Assembly: GCF_000182645.1 (NCBI RefSeq) | Contig: NZ_ACQA01000002.1 | Coordinates: 1,235,001 to 1,299,000, forward strand | Length of the DNA stretch: 64,000 nt | Direction of reading: 5' to 3' | From: Brucella intermedia LMG 3301 | GTDB lineage: Bacteria; Pseudomonadota; Alphaproteobacteria; Rhizobiales; Rhizobiaceae | Shown: piece after piece, positions 25,530 through 35,139 of the stretch | Layout of the letters: the number at the start of each line of letters is the position of its first letter | How positions within the stretch are numbered: the first letter of the stretch is position 1 | Made by a program: the position numbers and the translations under genes | Notes under the pieces: model-generated | What the model saw: only the letters and a program-made list of their open reading frames with translations | Database searches by the model: none | What the model was told of the DNA's origin: nothing

Positions 25530-27302
25530 TCAGGCCGCCTCAAGCTCCGGCATGACCGAAGCCTTTGCGGTCGATTCCCTCAATGGCTGGCCCTCGCGGC
25601 TGGCGGCGGTTTCGTGAATCCACTGCTTGAGAACGGCTGCGACGCGCTCTTCGTCCATGTCGATCATCTGTTCCAGTCGCAGCTTTGCGGGCATGCGCAT
25701 GCGCTGGCGAAGATCGCTGAGGCTTGTCTTCATCTGGTCGGCATAGGCTTCCGGCCCACCGATGACGGCCTGTACGCCCTGCGCCCCTTGTACGCCTTCG
25801 CCTGCCGCCTGACCGCCGACGAAATCGGGTGCAGCCACGTCGCTTGTCTCGCGGATGGCGACTTCCGTGCCGGCAGTCCTGGCATTCTGGTCACGCAGCA
25901 GCGGACGCAGGCCGAACCAGATCAGCAGACCGACAGCGGCAAGGATCGCAAGCGCATTGACATAGGAGCCGCTCTGGCGAAGCACCGTGTCGGTCCACGG
26001 CGTGGAGACCGGTTCCATATCGGCACCGGCAGGATCGAGGAAGTTGACGGCGGTCACGTTGATGACGTCGCCGCGATCCGCGTTGAGGCCGGCGGCGGTT
26101 GCCACGAGGTCGCGGATCTTGGCGATCTGCTGGTCGACGAAATTGGCGGGCGGCGGCGTGGTGCCTGCGGTTTCCAGAAGCCGCGCCTGATCGATGACCA
26201 CGGCGATGGACAGGCGCTTGACGGTATAGCCGTCGCTGACGGTGGAAACCGTCTTGCTGTTCATTTCGTAATTGGTCAGTTCCTCGCGGCGGTCGGTCTT
26301 TTCCGACGAGCTTTCGCCGTTGCGATTCTGGATTTCTTCCTGCGGAATGTTCTGTTCGACGCCGGTTGCGTTGTCGTTGCGATTGTTGCGGGAATCGCCG
26401 CTTTCACGGACAACGCGCACCGAACGCTCGACACGGGATTCGGGATCGAAGATGGTTTCGTTGGTCTGGCGGCGGTCCGTATCGAGCACTGCCTGAACGC
26501 TCGTCTGGAAATGCCCCATGCCGAGATAGGGCGCCAGCGCCTTGCGGATGCTGTCGTCCACATTGCCTGCGACCTGCTGCTCCAGCGAGGCGGTCATCAG
26601 CGCTGCGCCATTGGCGGCTTCGCCAGCCGAGGCCAGGAGGCGGCCATTGGTGTCGAGGACGGTCACGGCGGAAGCATCGAGCGAGGGAACGGCGGCGGCG
26701 ACCAGCTGGCGGATGGACTGGGCAGATTCGGCGGCAAAGCCGCCTTCGGCGCGGATGACGACCGAGGCCGACGGCTTCTGGTCGCCACGGCGGAACGAAC
26801 CCTTTTCGGCGAGCACGATGTGGACGCGGGCGGCCTTCACGCCGCGAATGGCCTGAATGGTGCGGGCGATTTCGCCTTCCAGCGCGCGCACGCGGGTGAT
26901 TTCCTGCATGAACGAGGTCAGGCCGAGCGAACCCATATTGTCGAAGAGTTCATAACCGGCATTGTTCGAGGTCGGCAGGCCCTTTTCGGCCAGATACATG
27001 CGGGCGTTTTCCGCCTTGCCGATGGGCACGAGGATGGACGAGCCATCGGCCTTCACATCGAAAGGAATGCCTGCCTCGCCAAGCGCCAGACCCATGCGGT
27101 TCACATCGTCACGCGAAAGACCGACATAGAGCGTCTCATAGGAGGGGCGGCTCAGATAGATGCTCGTATAGAGGATCGCGGCCATGAGCGCGGCGCCCAC
27201 AAGTCCGAGCGCCACGAGTTTTCGCGCGCCAAGCTTGCCGAGCGTACCCTTGAGCTGTTCGATCAATTGCTGGAAATTCTGCTGCATCCACACCACCGCC
27301 AT
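25530..27302 (-). CDS. fliF: Flagellar MS-ring protein FliF
   Basis: A 590-residue MS-ring subunit with two membrane segments (about 29-50 and 450-470) and the conserved periplasmic ring-building domains between (YVGLSRDDVNRMGLALGEAGIPF, GVKAARVHIVLAEKG). The C-terminal tail binds FliG (MRMPAKLRLEQMIDMDEERVAAVL). It leads the operon fliF-fliH-like-motB-motC-fliK-sltF. The ATG at 27302 is used; an ATG at 27287 (MQQNFQQLIEQL) is possible. Confidence 0.95.
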   Translation of the reverse strand: MAVVWMQQNFQQLIEQLKGTLGKLGARKLVALGLVGAALMAAILYTSIYLSRPSYETLYVGLSRDDVNRMGLALGEAGIPFDVKADGSSILVPIGKAENARMYLAEKGLPTSNNAGYELFDNMGSLGLTSFMQEITRVRALEGEIARTIQAIRGVKAARVHIVLAEKGSFRRGDQKPSASVVIRAEGGFAAESAQSIRQLVAAAVPSLDASAVTVLDTNGRLLASAGEAANGAALMTASLEQQVAGNVDDSIRKALAPYLGMGHFQTSVQAVLDTDRRQTNETIFDPESRVERSVRVVRESGDSRNNRNDNATGVEQNIPQEEIQNRNGESSSEKTDRREELTNYEMNSKTVSTVSDGYTVKRLSIAVVIDQARLLETAGTTPPPANFVDQQIAKIRDLVATAAGLNADRGDVINVTAVNFLDPAGADMEPVSTPWTDTVLRQSGSYVNALAILAAVGLLIWFGLRPLLRDQNARTAGTEVAIRETSDVAAPDFVGGQAAGEGVQGAQGVQAVIGGPEAYADQMKTSLSDLRQRMRMPAKLRLEQMIDMDEERVAAVLKQWIHETAASREGQPLRESTAKASVMPELEAA

Positions 27303-27318
27303 AATGATGGATGCAACC

Positions 27319-27341
27319 TAGCCCGCGAAGCTTGCGCGAAA
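27319..27341 (-). promoter_or_regulatory. Shared flagellar upstream element before fliF
   Basis: Lies 17-39 bp upstream of the fliF start. It matches the flhA upstream element at 20 of 23 positions, with the exact core GCGAAGCTTGCGCGAA on the plus strand. In Brucella, FtcR is reported to bind the fliF upstream DNA, which makes this a candidate site. Confidence 0.55.
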
Positions 27342-27395
27342 GTGGCGGCTGATGAAGCAAGTGCTTCCGGAAACTGGAAATGAGCGCAAAGAATT

Positions 27396-27421
27396 GGGGC
27401 GCGGAATGAATCCCGCGCCCC
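27396..27421. terminator. GC-rich hairpin between fliC and fliF
   Basis: Perfect 9-bp stem GGGGCGCGG / CCGCGCCCC, followed on the plus strand by GTTTT. It may stop transcription entering from fliC or from the plus strand. Confidence 0.4.
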
Positions 27422-27497
27422 GTTTTCCGCCCAAAGACATCCGATCCGATCAGGTCGGTTCGGATGCGAACCCCTGATTTGCCTGAGAACTCGCGAG

Positions 27498-27551
27498 CGC
27501 CGGCAACCCGGCGCCCGTTGCAGAAGCGCGTCTCATTTCGGGACGCGCTTC
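27498..27551 (-). terminator. Double hairpin just downstream of fliC
   Basis: Two perfect stems follow the fliC stop: GAAGCGCGTC/GACGCGCTTC (27524-27551) and then GCGCCGG/CCGGCGC (27498-27515). There is no clear T-tract. They probably end or protect the flagellin mRNA, which must be abundant. Confidence 0.55.
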
Positions 27552-27570
27552 CATGCTGGCTCAGTTATGA

Positions 27571-28470
27571 TTAGCCGCGGAACAGCGACAGGATCGACTG
27601 GCTCGACGAGTTGGCGATCGAGAGAGCCTGAACGCCGAGCTGCTGCTGAACCTGGAGAGCCGACAGACGAGCCGATTCCTTGTTCATGTCAGCGTCAACT
27701 AGCGTGCCGACGCCCTTTTCGATGGAGTCGGACAGACCGGACAGGAAGCTTTTCTGGCTGTCGATCTGCGACTTCGCAGCACCAAGCGATGCAGCGCCGG
27801 TGGTCAGGCTCTTCAAAGCCGTTTCAACCTTGACCATCGCAGCATTGATTTCGGTGTCGGTCAGAGATGCGTTAGCAGGAACCTGGAAGAAATCAGCGGC
27901 AACAACAGCGGCAGCAGCGCCCGTCGCATAATCAACGGTGCCATCTGCGGCTTTGCCAAATACCTGCGTTTCAGAGGCCTTAACATCAATGGTGTCGACC
28001 TTCACGGTCGTGTCGGTACGATTGTACGAAGCGACAACCTTAAGATCAGTCGTGCCGTCGTTAACAAGCAGATTCGAACCTGCATAATTAGCGTTGCTGG
28101 CAGCTGATTTGATGTTGTTTTGAATCGCAGTGATCTGCGTTGCGATCTTATCCTGGTCTTCCTTGCTGGCGCCTTGCGCGCTAACAAGGAGCTTCTTCAT
28201 TTCGTCGACCTGATCCTTGATCTTGTTCATCGACGTGTAAGCGGTATCGACCTTGCCAGCGCCGAGGCCAAGAGCGTCCTGGACAGCCGAGTTGGCCTTG
28301 TTGTCGGACTTCATCGAGGTCGCGATGGACCAGTACGAAGCATTGTCCGAAGCTTCGGAAATACGAAGACCGGTCGAAATACGGTTCTGGGTAGCTTCCA
28401 GCGACTTGTTCGTCGAAGCAAGCGTCTGGAGAGCGGTCAGAGCCGAAGAGTTTGTAAGAATGCTAGCCAT
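27571..28470 (-). CDS. fliC: Flagellin FliC
   Basis: A 299-residue filament subunit, intact. The N-terminal D0/D1 region (SALTALQTLASTNKSLEATQ, then NRISTGLRISEASDNASYW) and the C-terminal helix (ARLSALQVQQQLGVQALSIA, then NSSSQSILSLF) are typical; the short variable centre (about 135-205) is Ala- and Asp-rich. It is monocistronic, with its own promoter region and AAGGGG ribosome site, and hairpins follow the gene. Codon use is biased, as in highly expressed genes. Confidence 0.96.
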   Translation of the reverse strand: MASILTNSSALTALQTLASTNKSLEATQNRISTGLRISEASDNASYWSIATSMKSDNKANSAVQDALGLGAGKVDTAYTSMNKIKDQVDEMKKLLVSAQGASKEDQDKIATQITAIQNNIKSAASNANYAGSNLLVNDGTTDLKVVASYNRTDTTVKVDTIDVKASETQVFGKAADGTVDYATGAAAAVVAADFFQVPANASLTDTEINAAMVKVETALKSLTTGAASLGAAKSQIDSQKSFLSGLSDSIEKGVGTLVDADMNKESARLSALQVQQQLGVQALSIANSSSQSILSLFRG

Positions 28471-28701
28471 AGTTTTTTGCCCCTTGGGAAAAACAATCTG
28501 AGGGACAGGCCGGGTTTCAGATTACCGGCATGGTGGAGCGGCATCATGCCTGTTGCCGCGTAACGCGCGGAAACCCACCATGAGCCGACAGTTAGAACCC
28601 AAACATTAAAGAAAGGCTAATTTATTCCGTCAAAATTTAACCGATTCGCAAATTCCCATTCGGAATTTTGCTTGGTGCGGTTTGAAGCGTACCAAAACGG
28701 G

Positions 28702-29442
28702 TCAGGAGAACGAACGTATCAGGCTTCCGACCAGTATGTTCCAGCCGTCGATCAGCACGAAGAACAGAATCTTGAACGGCAGCGAGATCACCGTCGGCGG
28801 CAGCATCATCATGCCCATGGACATGGTGAGCGTGGCCACGACGAGATCGATCACCAGAAAGGGCAGCACGATCAGGAAGCCGATTTCAAACCCGCGCCGC
28901 AGTTCAGAAATCATGAAGGCGGGGACCAGAACGCGGAAATCGACGATGCCGTCATCGCCGGTGCGGAAGGATGGATCGGCGAGGTCTTCAAAGAGCCGCA
29001 GATCCTTGTCGCGCACCTGTCCCAGCATGAATTCGCGGAAAGGCTGGGAAATTTCGGTGAAAGCCGCCTGCTGGGTGATTTCATTGCGCATCAGCGGCTG
29101 CACGCCGTTGTTCCAGGCCCGGTCGAAGGCGGGTGCCATGACATAGAACGTCATGAACAGGGCGAGCGAAATCATCACCATGCTGGCGGGCGCGGTCTGG
29201 AGGCCGAGGCCCGAACGCAAAAGCGAAAAGGCGATGGCGAAGCGCGTGAAGCTCGTCACCATGATGAGAATGCCCGGCGCGATGGAAAGCACCGTCAGCA
29301 GCCCGAACAATTGCACGATCTGGCCGCTCGCCGCGCCGCTGCCTGCTGGAAGCAGGTTGTCGAGCGTCAGCGCCTGCTGCGCCTGAGCGGACACCGTGAG
29401 GGCGAGCGTCAGGATGACGCCGAGGCCAAGGAGCTTCTTCAT
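28702..29442 (-). CDS. fliP: Flagellar export gate protein FliP
   Basis: A 246-residue protein with a cleavable signal peptide (MKKLLGLGVILTLALTVSAQA) and four membrane helices. FliP motifs FTRFAIAFSLLRSGLG and MMMLPPTVISLPFKILFFVL are present. It is the central component of the FliPQR gate and the last gene of the flgB operon; it overlaps fliL by 4 bp. Confidence 0.95.
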   Translation of the reverse strand: MKKLLGLGVILTLALTVSAQAQQALTLDNLLPAGSGAASGQIVQLFGLLTVLSIAPGILIMVTSFTRFAIAFSLLRSGLGLQTAPASMVMISLALFMTFYVMAPAFDRAWNNGVQPLMRNEITQQAAFTEISQPFREFMLGQVRDKDLRLFEDLADPSFRTGDDGIVDFRVLVPAFMISELRRGFEIGFLIVLPFLVIDLVVATLTMSMGMMMLPPTVISLPFKILFFVLIDGWNILVGSLIRSFS

Positions 29443-29942
29443 TCTACCACCAGCGCCGAGATGAAGACGCGGTCGACCGCGCCTTCCGAACGCAGGCGAG
29501 CGCGTTCTTCCAGATCGGCGCGCAGATAGGCAAGCCCCGCCGCGCCCTGCAATTGCATGAGATTGACGCTGCGCAGGAAGCTCAGGAAATCGTCGCCGAC
29601 GCTTGCCGCCAGCGCCGCCGGAATTTCATGTCCGGGCTTTGCCACCAGCGACGCTTCGAGGCGCACCCAAGTATCCTGCGGAATGCCGAGATTGGTCACG
29701 ATCGGCTGCAAGGGCACGACCGTGCCGATGGAGCGCGATTCGAAGTCGCCCTTTTTCGGCTTGTCTTCCTTGCCGGAGACCTTTGCCGACGCCAACTGAT
29801 CGGCGGAAATCATGCCGCCCAGATACCAGCCGCCGCCACCGGCGATGACGGTCAGGACCGCGACAGCCGCAAGCAGCGTCGTCAGCGAGCTTTTCGCCTT
29901 GCCGTCCGTTTCCGTTGTCGTCGTGTCGCTCATATCCGGCAT
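29439..29942 (-). CDS. fliL: Flagellar basal body-associated protein FliL
   Basis: A 167-residue protein with one membrane helix (about 19-40, LTTLLAAVAVLTVIAGGGGWYL) and a periplasmic FliL domain (VRLEASLVAKPG, then DDFLSFLRSVNLMQLQG). FliL surrounds and supports the stators. It lies between flgH and fliP. Confidence 0.93.
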   Translation of the reverse strand: MPDMSDTTTTETDGKAKSSLTTLLAAVAVLTVIAGGGGWYLGGMISADQLASAKVSGKEDKPKKGDFESRSIGTVVPLQPIVTNLGIPQDTWVRLEASLVAKPGHEIPAALAASVGDDFLSFLRSVNLMQLQGAAGLAYLRADLEERARLRSEGAVDRVFISALVVE

Positions 29943-29945
29943 GCC

Positions 29946-30674
29946 TCAGAAGGGAGAAACCTGATCGAGAATCTGCTGGCCGTAAGGGGGCTGCTGAATC
30001 TCGCTCAGTCGTCCGCGCCCGCCATAGGAAATGCGGGCTTCGGCGATCTTGTCGTAGGAAATCGTGTTGTTGCCGGAAATATCGCGCGGGCGCACGACAC
30101 CGGCGACGTTCAGCACGCGCAGTTCATTGTTGACGCGCACTTCCTGCGACCCGCGGATGATCATGTTTCCGTTCGGCAGCGTGTCGGTGACGATGGCCGC
30201 GACCTGCAGGCGGATGTCTTCGCTGCGCTCGATGGTGCCCTTGCCCTTCGACTTGCTGTCGGAATGGGTGTTGACCGAAGCGTCCATGTCGCCGCCGGCG
30301 CCAGCGCCTGTGCTGCTGCTGGTCGCAAAGGAACCGCCCGCGCCGTAAATGCCCTTCGACACGCGCTCGCGGTCGGTCTTGTTATCCAGATTGGCGCGGT
30401 CGTTGATGGAGATGATAACCGTCAACACATCGCCGGGCGTCGCCGCGCGCGGGTCCTTGAAGAAATTGGTCGAACGCTGGTCCCAGAGCGAATAGGACGC
30501 CTTGCTCGGGCGCGCCGGATAGCCGTTGGACTGCGGATTGTTCTGCATGCCGAGATTGGCCGCGACAGGGGACAGGTCGGGCGCGCGGCCGATTTCCTCC
30601 GGCTTGGTCGCGCAACCGGCAAGAAGGACCAGGGTTGCTGCTGCAAGGATGGCTTTGTTCATGCTGTTCTTCAT
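29946..30674 (-). CDS. flgH: Flagellar L-ring lipoprotein FlgH
   Basis: A 242-residue outer-membrane lipoprotein. The signal peptide ends in the lipobox LLAGC (about 17-21), and the FlgH pattern DVLTVIISINDRANLDNKT and the ending YGQQILDQVSPF are seen. It forms the bushing in the outer membrane together with the P-ring FlgI. Confidence 0.95.
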   Translation of the reverse strand: MKNSMNKAILAAATLVLLAGCATKPEEIGRAPDLSPVAANLGMQNNPQSNGYPARPSKASYSLWDQRSTNFFKDPRAATPGDVLTVIISINDRANLDNKTDRERVSKGIYGAGGSFATSSSTGAGAGGDMDASVNTHSDSKSKGKGTIERSEDIRLQVAAIVTDTLPNGNMIIRGSQEVRVNNELRVLNVAGVVRPRDISGNNTISYDKIAEARISYGGRGRLSEIQQPPYGQQILDQVSPF

Positions 30675-31216
30675 TGCACCGTATTCCCGGTCTGCGCTGC
30701 GGCGCGCTGGTCGCTGACAGGCTGCGGCGCGGTCGAGGTGCGCTGCGAGCCGACGATGACGCGGGCGAGCTTGGCCGCCTTTTCCGGCGACATTTCATTG
30801 AGGATGATGCTGGAGACGCGTGGATTAAGCTTGAGGATCAGGGCTGCCGCCGCTTCATCGCCGATCAGCGTCATCTGCGCCGCCGCCGCCTCCGGCTTCA
30901 TCTTCGAGATGATATCCACCAGCGAATCCTGCGCCTTGCTGACGAACTCGTCGCGGCGCTTCAGCCACATTTCATATTCCCGGCGCTTTTCCTCAAGCGC
31001 CCGCATCCGCTCCTCGACATCGGCCTTCAGCTCGGTCAATTGTCTGGCCTGAAGCGCATAGCGGGCATCCGCCGCCTGATCGTCGATATTGCCGCAGAAC
31101 TTGCGGATTTCATCGAGATTGCCGAGTGATGGCGGATCGGCGAAAGCGGGAACGGACGCCGCCAGAAACAGCGCCACCGCCGAACCATACCGGATCATTC
31201 TACGAGCCTTGGTCAT
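30671..31216 (-). CDS. motE: Motility protein MotE (MotC chaperone)
   Basis: A 181-residue protein with a signal peptide (about 1-26), a central coiled coil (about 55-95) and a MgtE-N/FliG-like helical domain (about 105-160, NPRVSSIILNEMSPEKAAKLARV). In rhizobia MotE is a periplasmic chaperone that stabilises MotC. The operon position between flgI and flgH matches that assignment. It overlaps both neighbours by 4 bp. Confidence 0.88.
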   Translation of the reverse strand: MTKARRMIRYGSAVALFLAASVPAFADPPSLGNLDEIRKFCGNIDDQAADARYALQARQLTELKADVEERMRALEEKRREYEMWLKRRDEFVSKAQDSLVDIISKMKPEAAAAQMTLIGDEAAAALILKLNPRVSSIILNEMSPEKAAKLARVIVGSQRTSTAPQPVSDQRAAAQTGNTVQ

Positions 31217-32442
31217 TGCACCACCAGTTCCGCATGAAGCGCGCCGGATGTCTTGATGGCCTGCAATATCGCGATGATGCCGGTCGGCTTCACGCCGATC
31301 TGGTTCAGGCCCTTCACCAGATTTTCAAGGTTGGCGCCGGTCAGGATGCCGATCTTGGCGTTCTGCTGATTGACGGCGATATCGGTATTCGGCTCAACCG
31401 CCGTCACGCCGTCGCTGAACGGCTCAGGCTGGACGACCATTGGCGTTTCCGTCACGCGGACCGTCAGGCTGCCGTGGCTGATCGCGACTTTGGAAATGCG
31501 CACCTTCTCACCGATGACAACGGTTCCCGTCCGCTCATCCACCACCACACGCGCCACTTCGTCGGTCGTGATCGGCAGACCCTCGAGTTCGGCCAGAAAA
31601 CGCGCCGCAGGCACGTTCTTCGGACGCGACAGGCGGATCGTCTTGGCATCGCGCGCAATGGCCACGCCGCGACCATAACGGCGCTTGGCGAAGACATTGA
31701 TCGTATCGGCAGCGCGCACGGCAGTGGTGAAATCGGGATCGCGCAGCTCGACGATCATTTCGCTTTCCTTGCCGAAATTGCCGGCCACTTCGCGCTCGAC
31801 CAGCGCGCCGTTGGGAATGCGCCCGGAGGTCGGCACGCCCTGCGTCACGCTTGCAGCTTCACCTTCCGCTGAAAAGCCGGACACGATCATGTTGCCCTGC
31901 GCGACGGCATAGATCTGGTTGTCGGCACCCATGAGCTGGGTCATGACGAGTGTACCGCCTTGCAGCGAGGTCGCATCGCCGAGCGACGATACCGTGACGT
32001 CGATGCGCGAACCGGCACCGGCAAAGGCGGGCAGGTTGGCGGTCACGATGACCGCGGCCGTGTTCTTGGAACGGGTGGAATTGCGCGGCGCGCTGATGCC
32101 GAGATTATCCAGCATGGCGCGCATGGACTGTTCGGTGAAGGGCGAATTGCGCAGGCTGTCGCCCGTGCCCTTGAGGCCGATGACGAGACCATAACCCACG
32201 AGCTGGTTTTCGCGCACGCCCTGAATGGTGGCGATGTCCTTCAGGCGCGCAACCGCGCTGCCGCGACCAAGCTCCGCATAAGCCATTTTGGACGGATCGC
32301 CGCCGGAGCCGAGCCAATCGGCATCGGCATCCACTGCGGAACCGAATTCCCGCGCATTCTTGGACGACTCGTCCGCAAGGCTTGCGGCGGGCTGGGAAAC
32401 AAGCGCCAGGACGGCGAGCAGGATGGCGAAAGTCTTTCTCAC
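31213..32442 (-). CDS. flgI: Flagellar P-ring protein FlgI
   Basis: A 409-residue periplasmic protein with a signal peptide (about 1-23) and the strong FlgI signature (VRENQLVGYGLVIGLKGTGD, about 74-93; NAKIGILTGANLENLVKGLN near the C-terminus). It polymerises around the rod in the peptidoglycan layer with help from FlgA, encoded just upstream. Confidence 0.96.
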   Translation of the reverse strand: MRKTFAILLAVLALVSQPAASLADESSKNAREFGSAVDADADWLGSGGDPSKMAYAELGRGSAVARLKDIATIQGVRENQLVGYGLVIGLKGTGDSLRNSPFTEQSMRAMLDNLGISAPRNSTRSKNTAAVIVTANLPAFAGAGSRIDVTVSSLGDATSLQGGTLVMTQLMGADNQIYAVAQGNMIVSGFSAEGEAASVTQGVPTSGRIPNGALVEREVAGNFGKESEMIVELRDPDFTTAVRAADTINVFAKRRYGRGVAIARDAKTIRLSRPKNVPAARFLAELEGLPITTDEVARVVVDERTGTVVIGEKVRISKVAISHGSLTVRVTETPMVVQPEPFSDGVTAVEPNTDIAVNQQNAKIGILTGANLENLVKGLNQIGVKPTGIIAILQAIKTSGALHAELVVQ

Positions 32443-32930
32443 TGCATCCCCACCTGAATACGCCCATCTGCCAGCACCGTGCCGGACACGATGATGCCGC
32501 TATCGACGTTGCGAACCTTGATGAAATCGCCAGCCGCACCGGATTCGAGCGGCGTTCCCATGGCGGTGATTGTCAGCGTACCGGCGGTAAACACCAGCGG
32601 CGCCGGAACCCCGCGCGTGACCAGCGACGGCTCGCCCAGGGCCGAAACGAGGATCGGCTTGCCCGGAAGCAGCGTCTTGCGCGCCACCTTGCCCGCCGCC
32701 TGATCGAGCGACAGCACATATTGGCTTGCTGCGGGCGCATTGATGAAGAACTGCTTTTCCAGAAGGGCCGTGTCGCTCACGATCTGGCCGGGATAGACGG
32801 TGGCCGAAGGCACGACAAAAGCGATGCGATCGGCAGCATTCGCACCGGCTGTTGCCGCGAGCAGCAATCCGCCTGCAAGCGCCAGCCCTGTTTTCCGGAA
32901 GATTGCTTTCGCCAGCCCCATCGCCATCAC
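32439..32930 (-). CDS. flgA: P-ring assembly chaperone FlgA
   Basis: A 163-residue periplasmic SAF-domain protein with a signal peptide (about 1-32). The C-terminal pattern TLTITAMGTPLESGAAGDFI, then VRNVDSGIIVSGTVLADGRI, is diagnostic. It helps FlgI form the P-ring. There is a 2-bp gap to flgG and a 4-bp overlap with flgI. Confidence 0.93.
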   Translation of the reverse strand: MMAMGLAKAIFRKTGLALAGGLLLAATAGANAADRIAFVVPSATVYPGQIVSDTALLEKQFFINAPAASQYVLSLDQAAGKVARKTLLPGKPILVSALGEPSLVTRGVPAPLVFTAGTLTITAMGTPLESGAAGDFIKVRNVDSGIIVSGTVLADGRIQVGMQ

Positions 32931-32932
32931 CG

Positions 32933-33722
32933 TCAGCGCAGGTTCTTCGACACGGTTGCCGCCATTTCGTCGGCAGCCTGAATGACCTTGGAATTCATTT
33001 CATAGGCGCGCTGCGCCGTGATGAGATCGGTGATTTCCTTCACCGGATCGACATTGGACGCTTCGAGATAGCCTTGCTTGATCGAGCCGTAGCCGGGATC
33101 GCCCGGAACGCCGACCAATGGGCCGCCGGATGCTTCCGTTTCGCGGTAGAGATTGCCGCCGAGCGGCTCCAGACCCGCTTCATTGGTGAAGTTCGCAAGG
33201 GTGAGCTGGCCGAGATCGACCTGATTGATCTGGTCCTGCAATTTCGCGAAAACCTGGCCCGTATCGGTGATCGTCACTTCAATGGCATCCGGCGGAATGG
33301 TGATCGCCGGTTCGACCGGATTGCCGTCGAGCGTCACGAGCTGGCCGTCAGGGTTCTTGTTGAACGCACCGGCGCGCGTGTAAAGCGTCTCGCCGGTCGG
33401 GCTCTGGATCTGGAACCAGCCGCGCCCGGTCAGCGCCACGTCGTAGGGATTGCCGGTCTGGTTGAAACTGCCCTGAATGTGGAGGTTGCGCACCGCCGCC
33501 GTCTGCACGCCAAGGCCGACCAGCGCGCCCTCCGGCACGATGGACTGGTTTGCCTGATTGGGGCACGCCTGCCGTCCGCTCGGACTGGTAGAGAAGATCG
33601 GAAAATTCCGCACGTGCGCGCTTGAAGCCGGTCGTGTTGATATTGGCGATGTTGTTGGCGATCACTTCCAGATTGAGCTGCTGGGCGTTCATGCCTGTTG
33701 CGGCAATCGTCAGGGCTTTCAT
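32933..33722 (-). pseudogene. flgG: Distal rod protein flgG, broken by one +1 frameshift
   Basis: The N-terminal part from 33722 ([40 protein letters not shown]) and the remainder ([20 protein letters not shown] to ATVSKNLR) are in different frames. The coding strand reads GTGCCCCAATCAG at 33560-33563 on the plus strand (GGGG); with three C instead of four the protein is 262 residues, the normal FlgG length. As written it would stop early and the rod could not be completed. An added base in a 4-base run is also a common sequencing error. Confidence 0.88.
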
Positions 33723-33807
33723 GGCGCGTCCTTAATCTCTCGTCTGGACAGAAGTCTGAATCATAAGTCGCCATGCGGGTTGCAAACGGCGACTTCCGGA
33801 TCAGACG

Positions 33808-34143
33808 CTAGATGGGCATGCGACTGATTTCGAGATAGGCCTGCACGATCTTGTCGCGGATCGCGATGGCGGTCTGAAGCGACTGCTCGGCTTCCATGAC
33901 GGAGCTGACCACGTCGCGCACCGGCGCATCGCCCTTGATACCCTGGATGGAGGTTGCTTCGGCGGCCTCCAGCTTCTGGCCGACGGAATCCGTCATCTGC
34001 GACAGGACCTCGCCGAAGGAAGCGCCCGGCGTCGCCGGAACGGCCTGCGGCGCGGAAGCCGAGCCCACGCCCTTTTCGACGACGGTTTCGGAAAGGCGCG
34101 ACAGGGCATTGCGCGCCGAAATACTCATGATCGAGTCGTACAT
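33808..34143 (-). CDS. fliE: Basal body protein FliE
   Basis: A 111-residue protein linking the MS ring to the rod. The FliE C-terminal signature is present ([27 protein letters not shown]). Its ATG overlaps the flgC stop (TAATG arrangement), so translation is coupled. Confidence 0.93.
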   Translation of the reverse strand: MYDSIMSISARNALSRLSETVVEKGVGSASAPQAVPATPGASFGEVLSQMTDSVGQKLEAAEATSIQGIKGDAPVRDVVSSVMEAEQSLQTAIAIRDKIVQAYLEISRMPI

Positions 34144-34565
34144 TATGTGCTCCTCAAGAGATCGATGGTCATGGAAATCAGCTCACGGGCTTGTTTCACG
34201 ACCTGCAAATTGGCTTCGTAGGAACGATTGGCTTCGCGCATGTCCGCCATTTCAACGACCATGTTGACGTTGGGATAGCGGACATAGCCGCGCTCATCCG
34301 CTGCGGGATGGCTCGGCTCGTATTGTTCGATGAAGGGCGACGTGTCCTTGCCGACTTCAGCAATGCGGACTTCGGCGGCGCCGGTGCCCTGCTCCAGCTC
34401 GGTGCGGAAGGAAACCGTCTTGCGGCGATAGGGATCGGCATCGGCGGTCTTGGCAGTCGACTGCGCATTGGCGATGTTTTCGGAAACAATGCGCAGACGC
34501 GTCGATTGGGCCGAAAGGCCCGACGCTGCGATCTTCAATGTGCTCTGCAAGGCATCGGAAGACAT
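34143..34565 (-). CDS. flgC: Proximal rod protein FlgC
   Basis: A 140-residue rod subunit with the N-terminal rod motif ([20 protein letters not shown]) and the matching C-terminal helix ([20 protein letters not shown]). Normal family length. It follows flgB by 2 bp. Confidence 0.94.
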   Translation of the reverse strand: MSSDALQSTLKIAASGLSAQSTRLRIVSENIANAQSTAKTADADPYRRKTVSFRTELEQGTGAAEVRIAEVGKDTSPFIEQYEPSHPAADERGYVRYPNVNMVVEMADMREANRSYEANLQVVKQARELISMTIDLLRST

Positions 34566-34567
34566 GA

Positions 34568-34948
34568 CTATCCCTTCGCTACCGACAGCATCATGCGGTG
34601 GAACGCCTTCACGATGCTTGTGTTGAGCGAATATTCGCGGGCGATCTCACCGGCCTTCATCATTTCCTGTTCGACATCGACCGTGTTGCCGGAATGGGTC
34701 TGCTCGGTGATGTCGTCGGGGCGCAGGCGCGCGCCGGCGATCCCGTCGGCTTCGGCTTCCAGGTGCAAAGGGCTGGTGGCAGCCATGGTGAGCTGCGTCT
34801 TGTCCAGCACATCCGCAAAGGGCTGCACGTCACGCGCGCGAAAATCCGGCGTATTCGCATTGGCGACATTGCCCGCAACCGTGGCCTGCCTTACCGACAG
34901 CCACTGCGCCTGCCTTGCGGCCAGATCGAAGAGATGAATCGGCCCCAT
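34568..34948 (-). CDS. flgB: Proximal rod protein FlgB
   Basis: A 126-residue rod subunit with the typical N-terminus ([33 protein letters not shown]). It is the first gene of the ten-gene rod/ring operon ending with fliP. A tandem CTTG-type motif lies 51-70 bp upstream (34999-35018). Confidence 0.93.
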   Translation of the reverse strand: MGPIHLFDLAARQAQWLSVRQATVAGNVANANTPDFRARDVQPFADVLDKTQLTMAATSPLHLEAEADGIAGARLRPDDITEQTHSGNTVDVEQEMMKAGEIAREYSLNTSIVKAFHRMMLSVAKG

Positions 34949-34998
34949 ATCTATTACCCGCCATCCTTATTCACTGTTCGTTAACCTACAGGGCGAAT

Positions 34999-35018
34999 CT
35001 TGTGCGAGACTTGCGTGA
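34999..35018 (-). promoter_or_regulatory. Tandem TCRCGCAAG-type motif upstream of flgB
   Basis: Plus strand CTTGTGCGA (34999-35007) followed at 11-bp spacing by CTTGCGTGA (35010-35018). The spacing of one helical turn fits head-to-tail binding of an OmpR-family regulator. The second unit is identical to the flgE upstream site. Confidence 0.5.
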
Positions 35019-35073
35019 TGCTGGGAAACCGGCTAACTGCCAGCCATCGTCAACGCGAACCGGGAGGTGCGAC

Positions 35074-35139
35074 ATGCTGAACAAGACAGAATTTGCCGCG
35101 CTCGCTGGTTTCGGATCGCGCGGAGGCGCGACCGTTTAA
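35074..35139 (+). CDS. Possible 21-aa leader peptide upstream of the acetyltransferase gene
   Basis: ATG at 35074 has an excellent ribosome site (GGGAGGTG, 5 bp away) and reads MLNKTEFAALAGFGSRGGAT plus V before TAA. It ends 124 bp before the acetyltransferase start. The strong translation signal on so short a frame, followed by a long leader, suggests a regulatory upstream frame, but it could be a chance frame or a gene remnant. Confidence 0.35.
   Translation: MLNKTEFAALAGFGSRGGATV

Noticed and set aside
25614..27383. A 589-codon open frame on the plus strand, antisense to fliF
   Set aside because: Shadow of fliF codon structure; no recognisable protein features.
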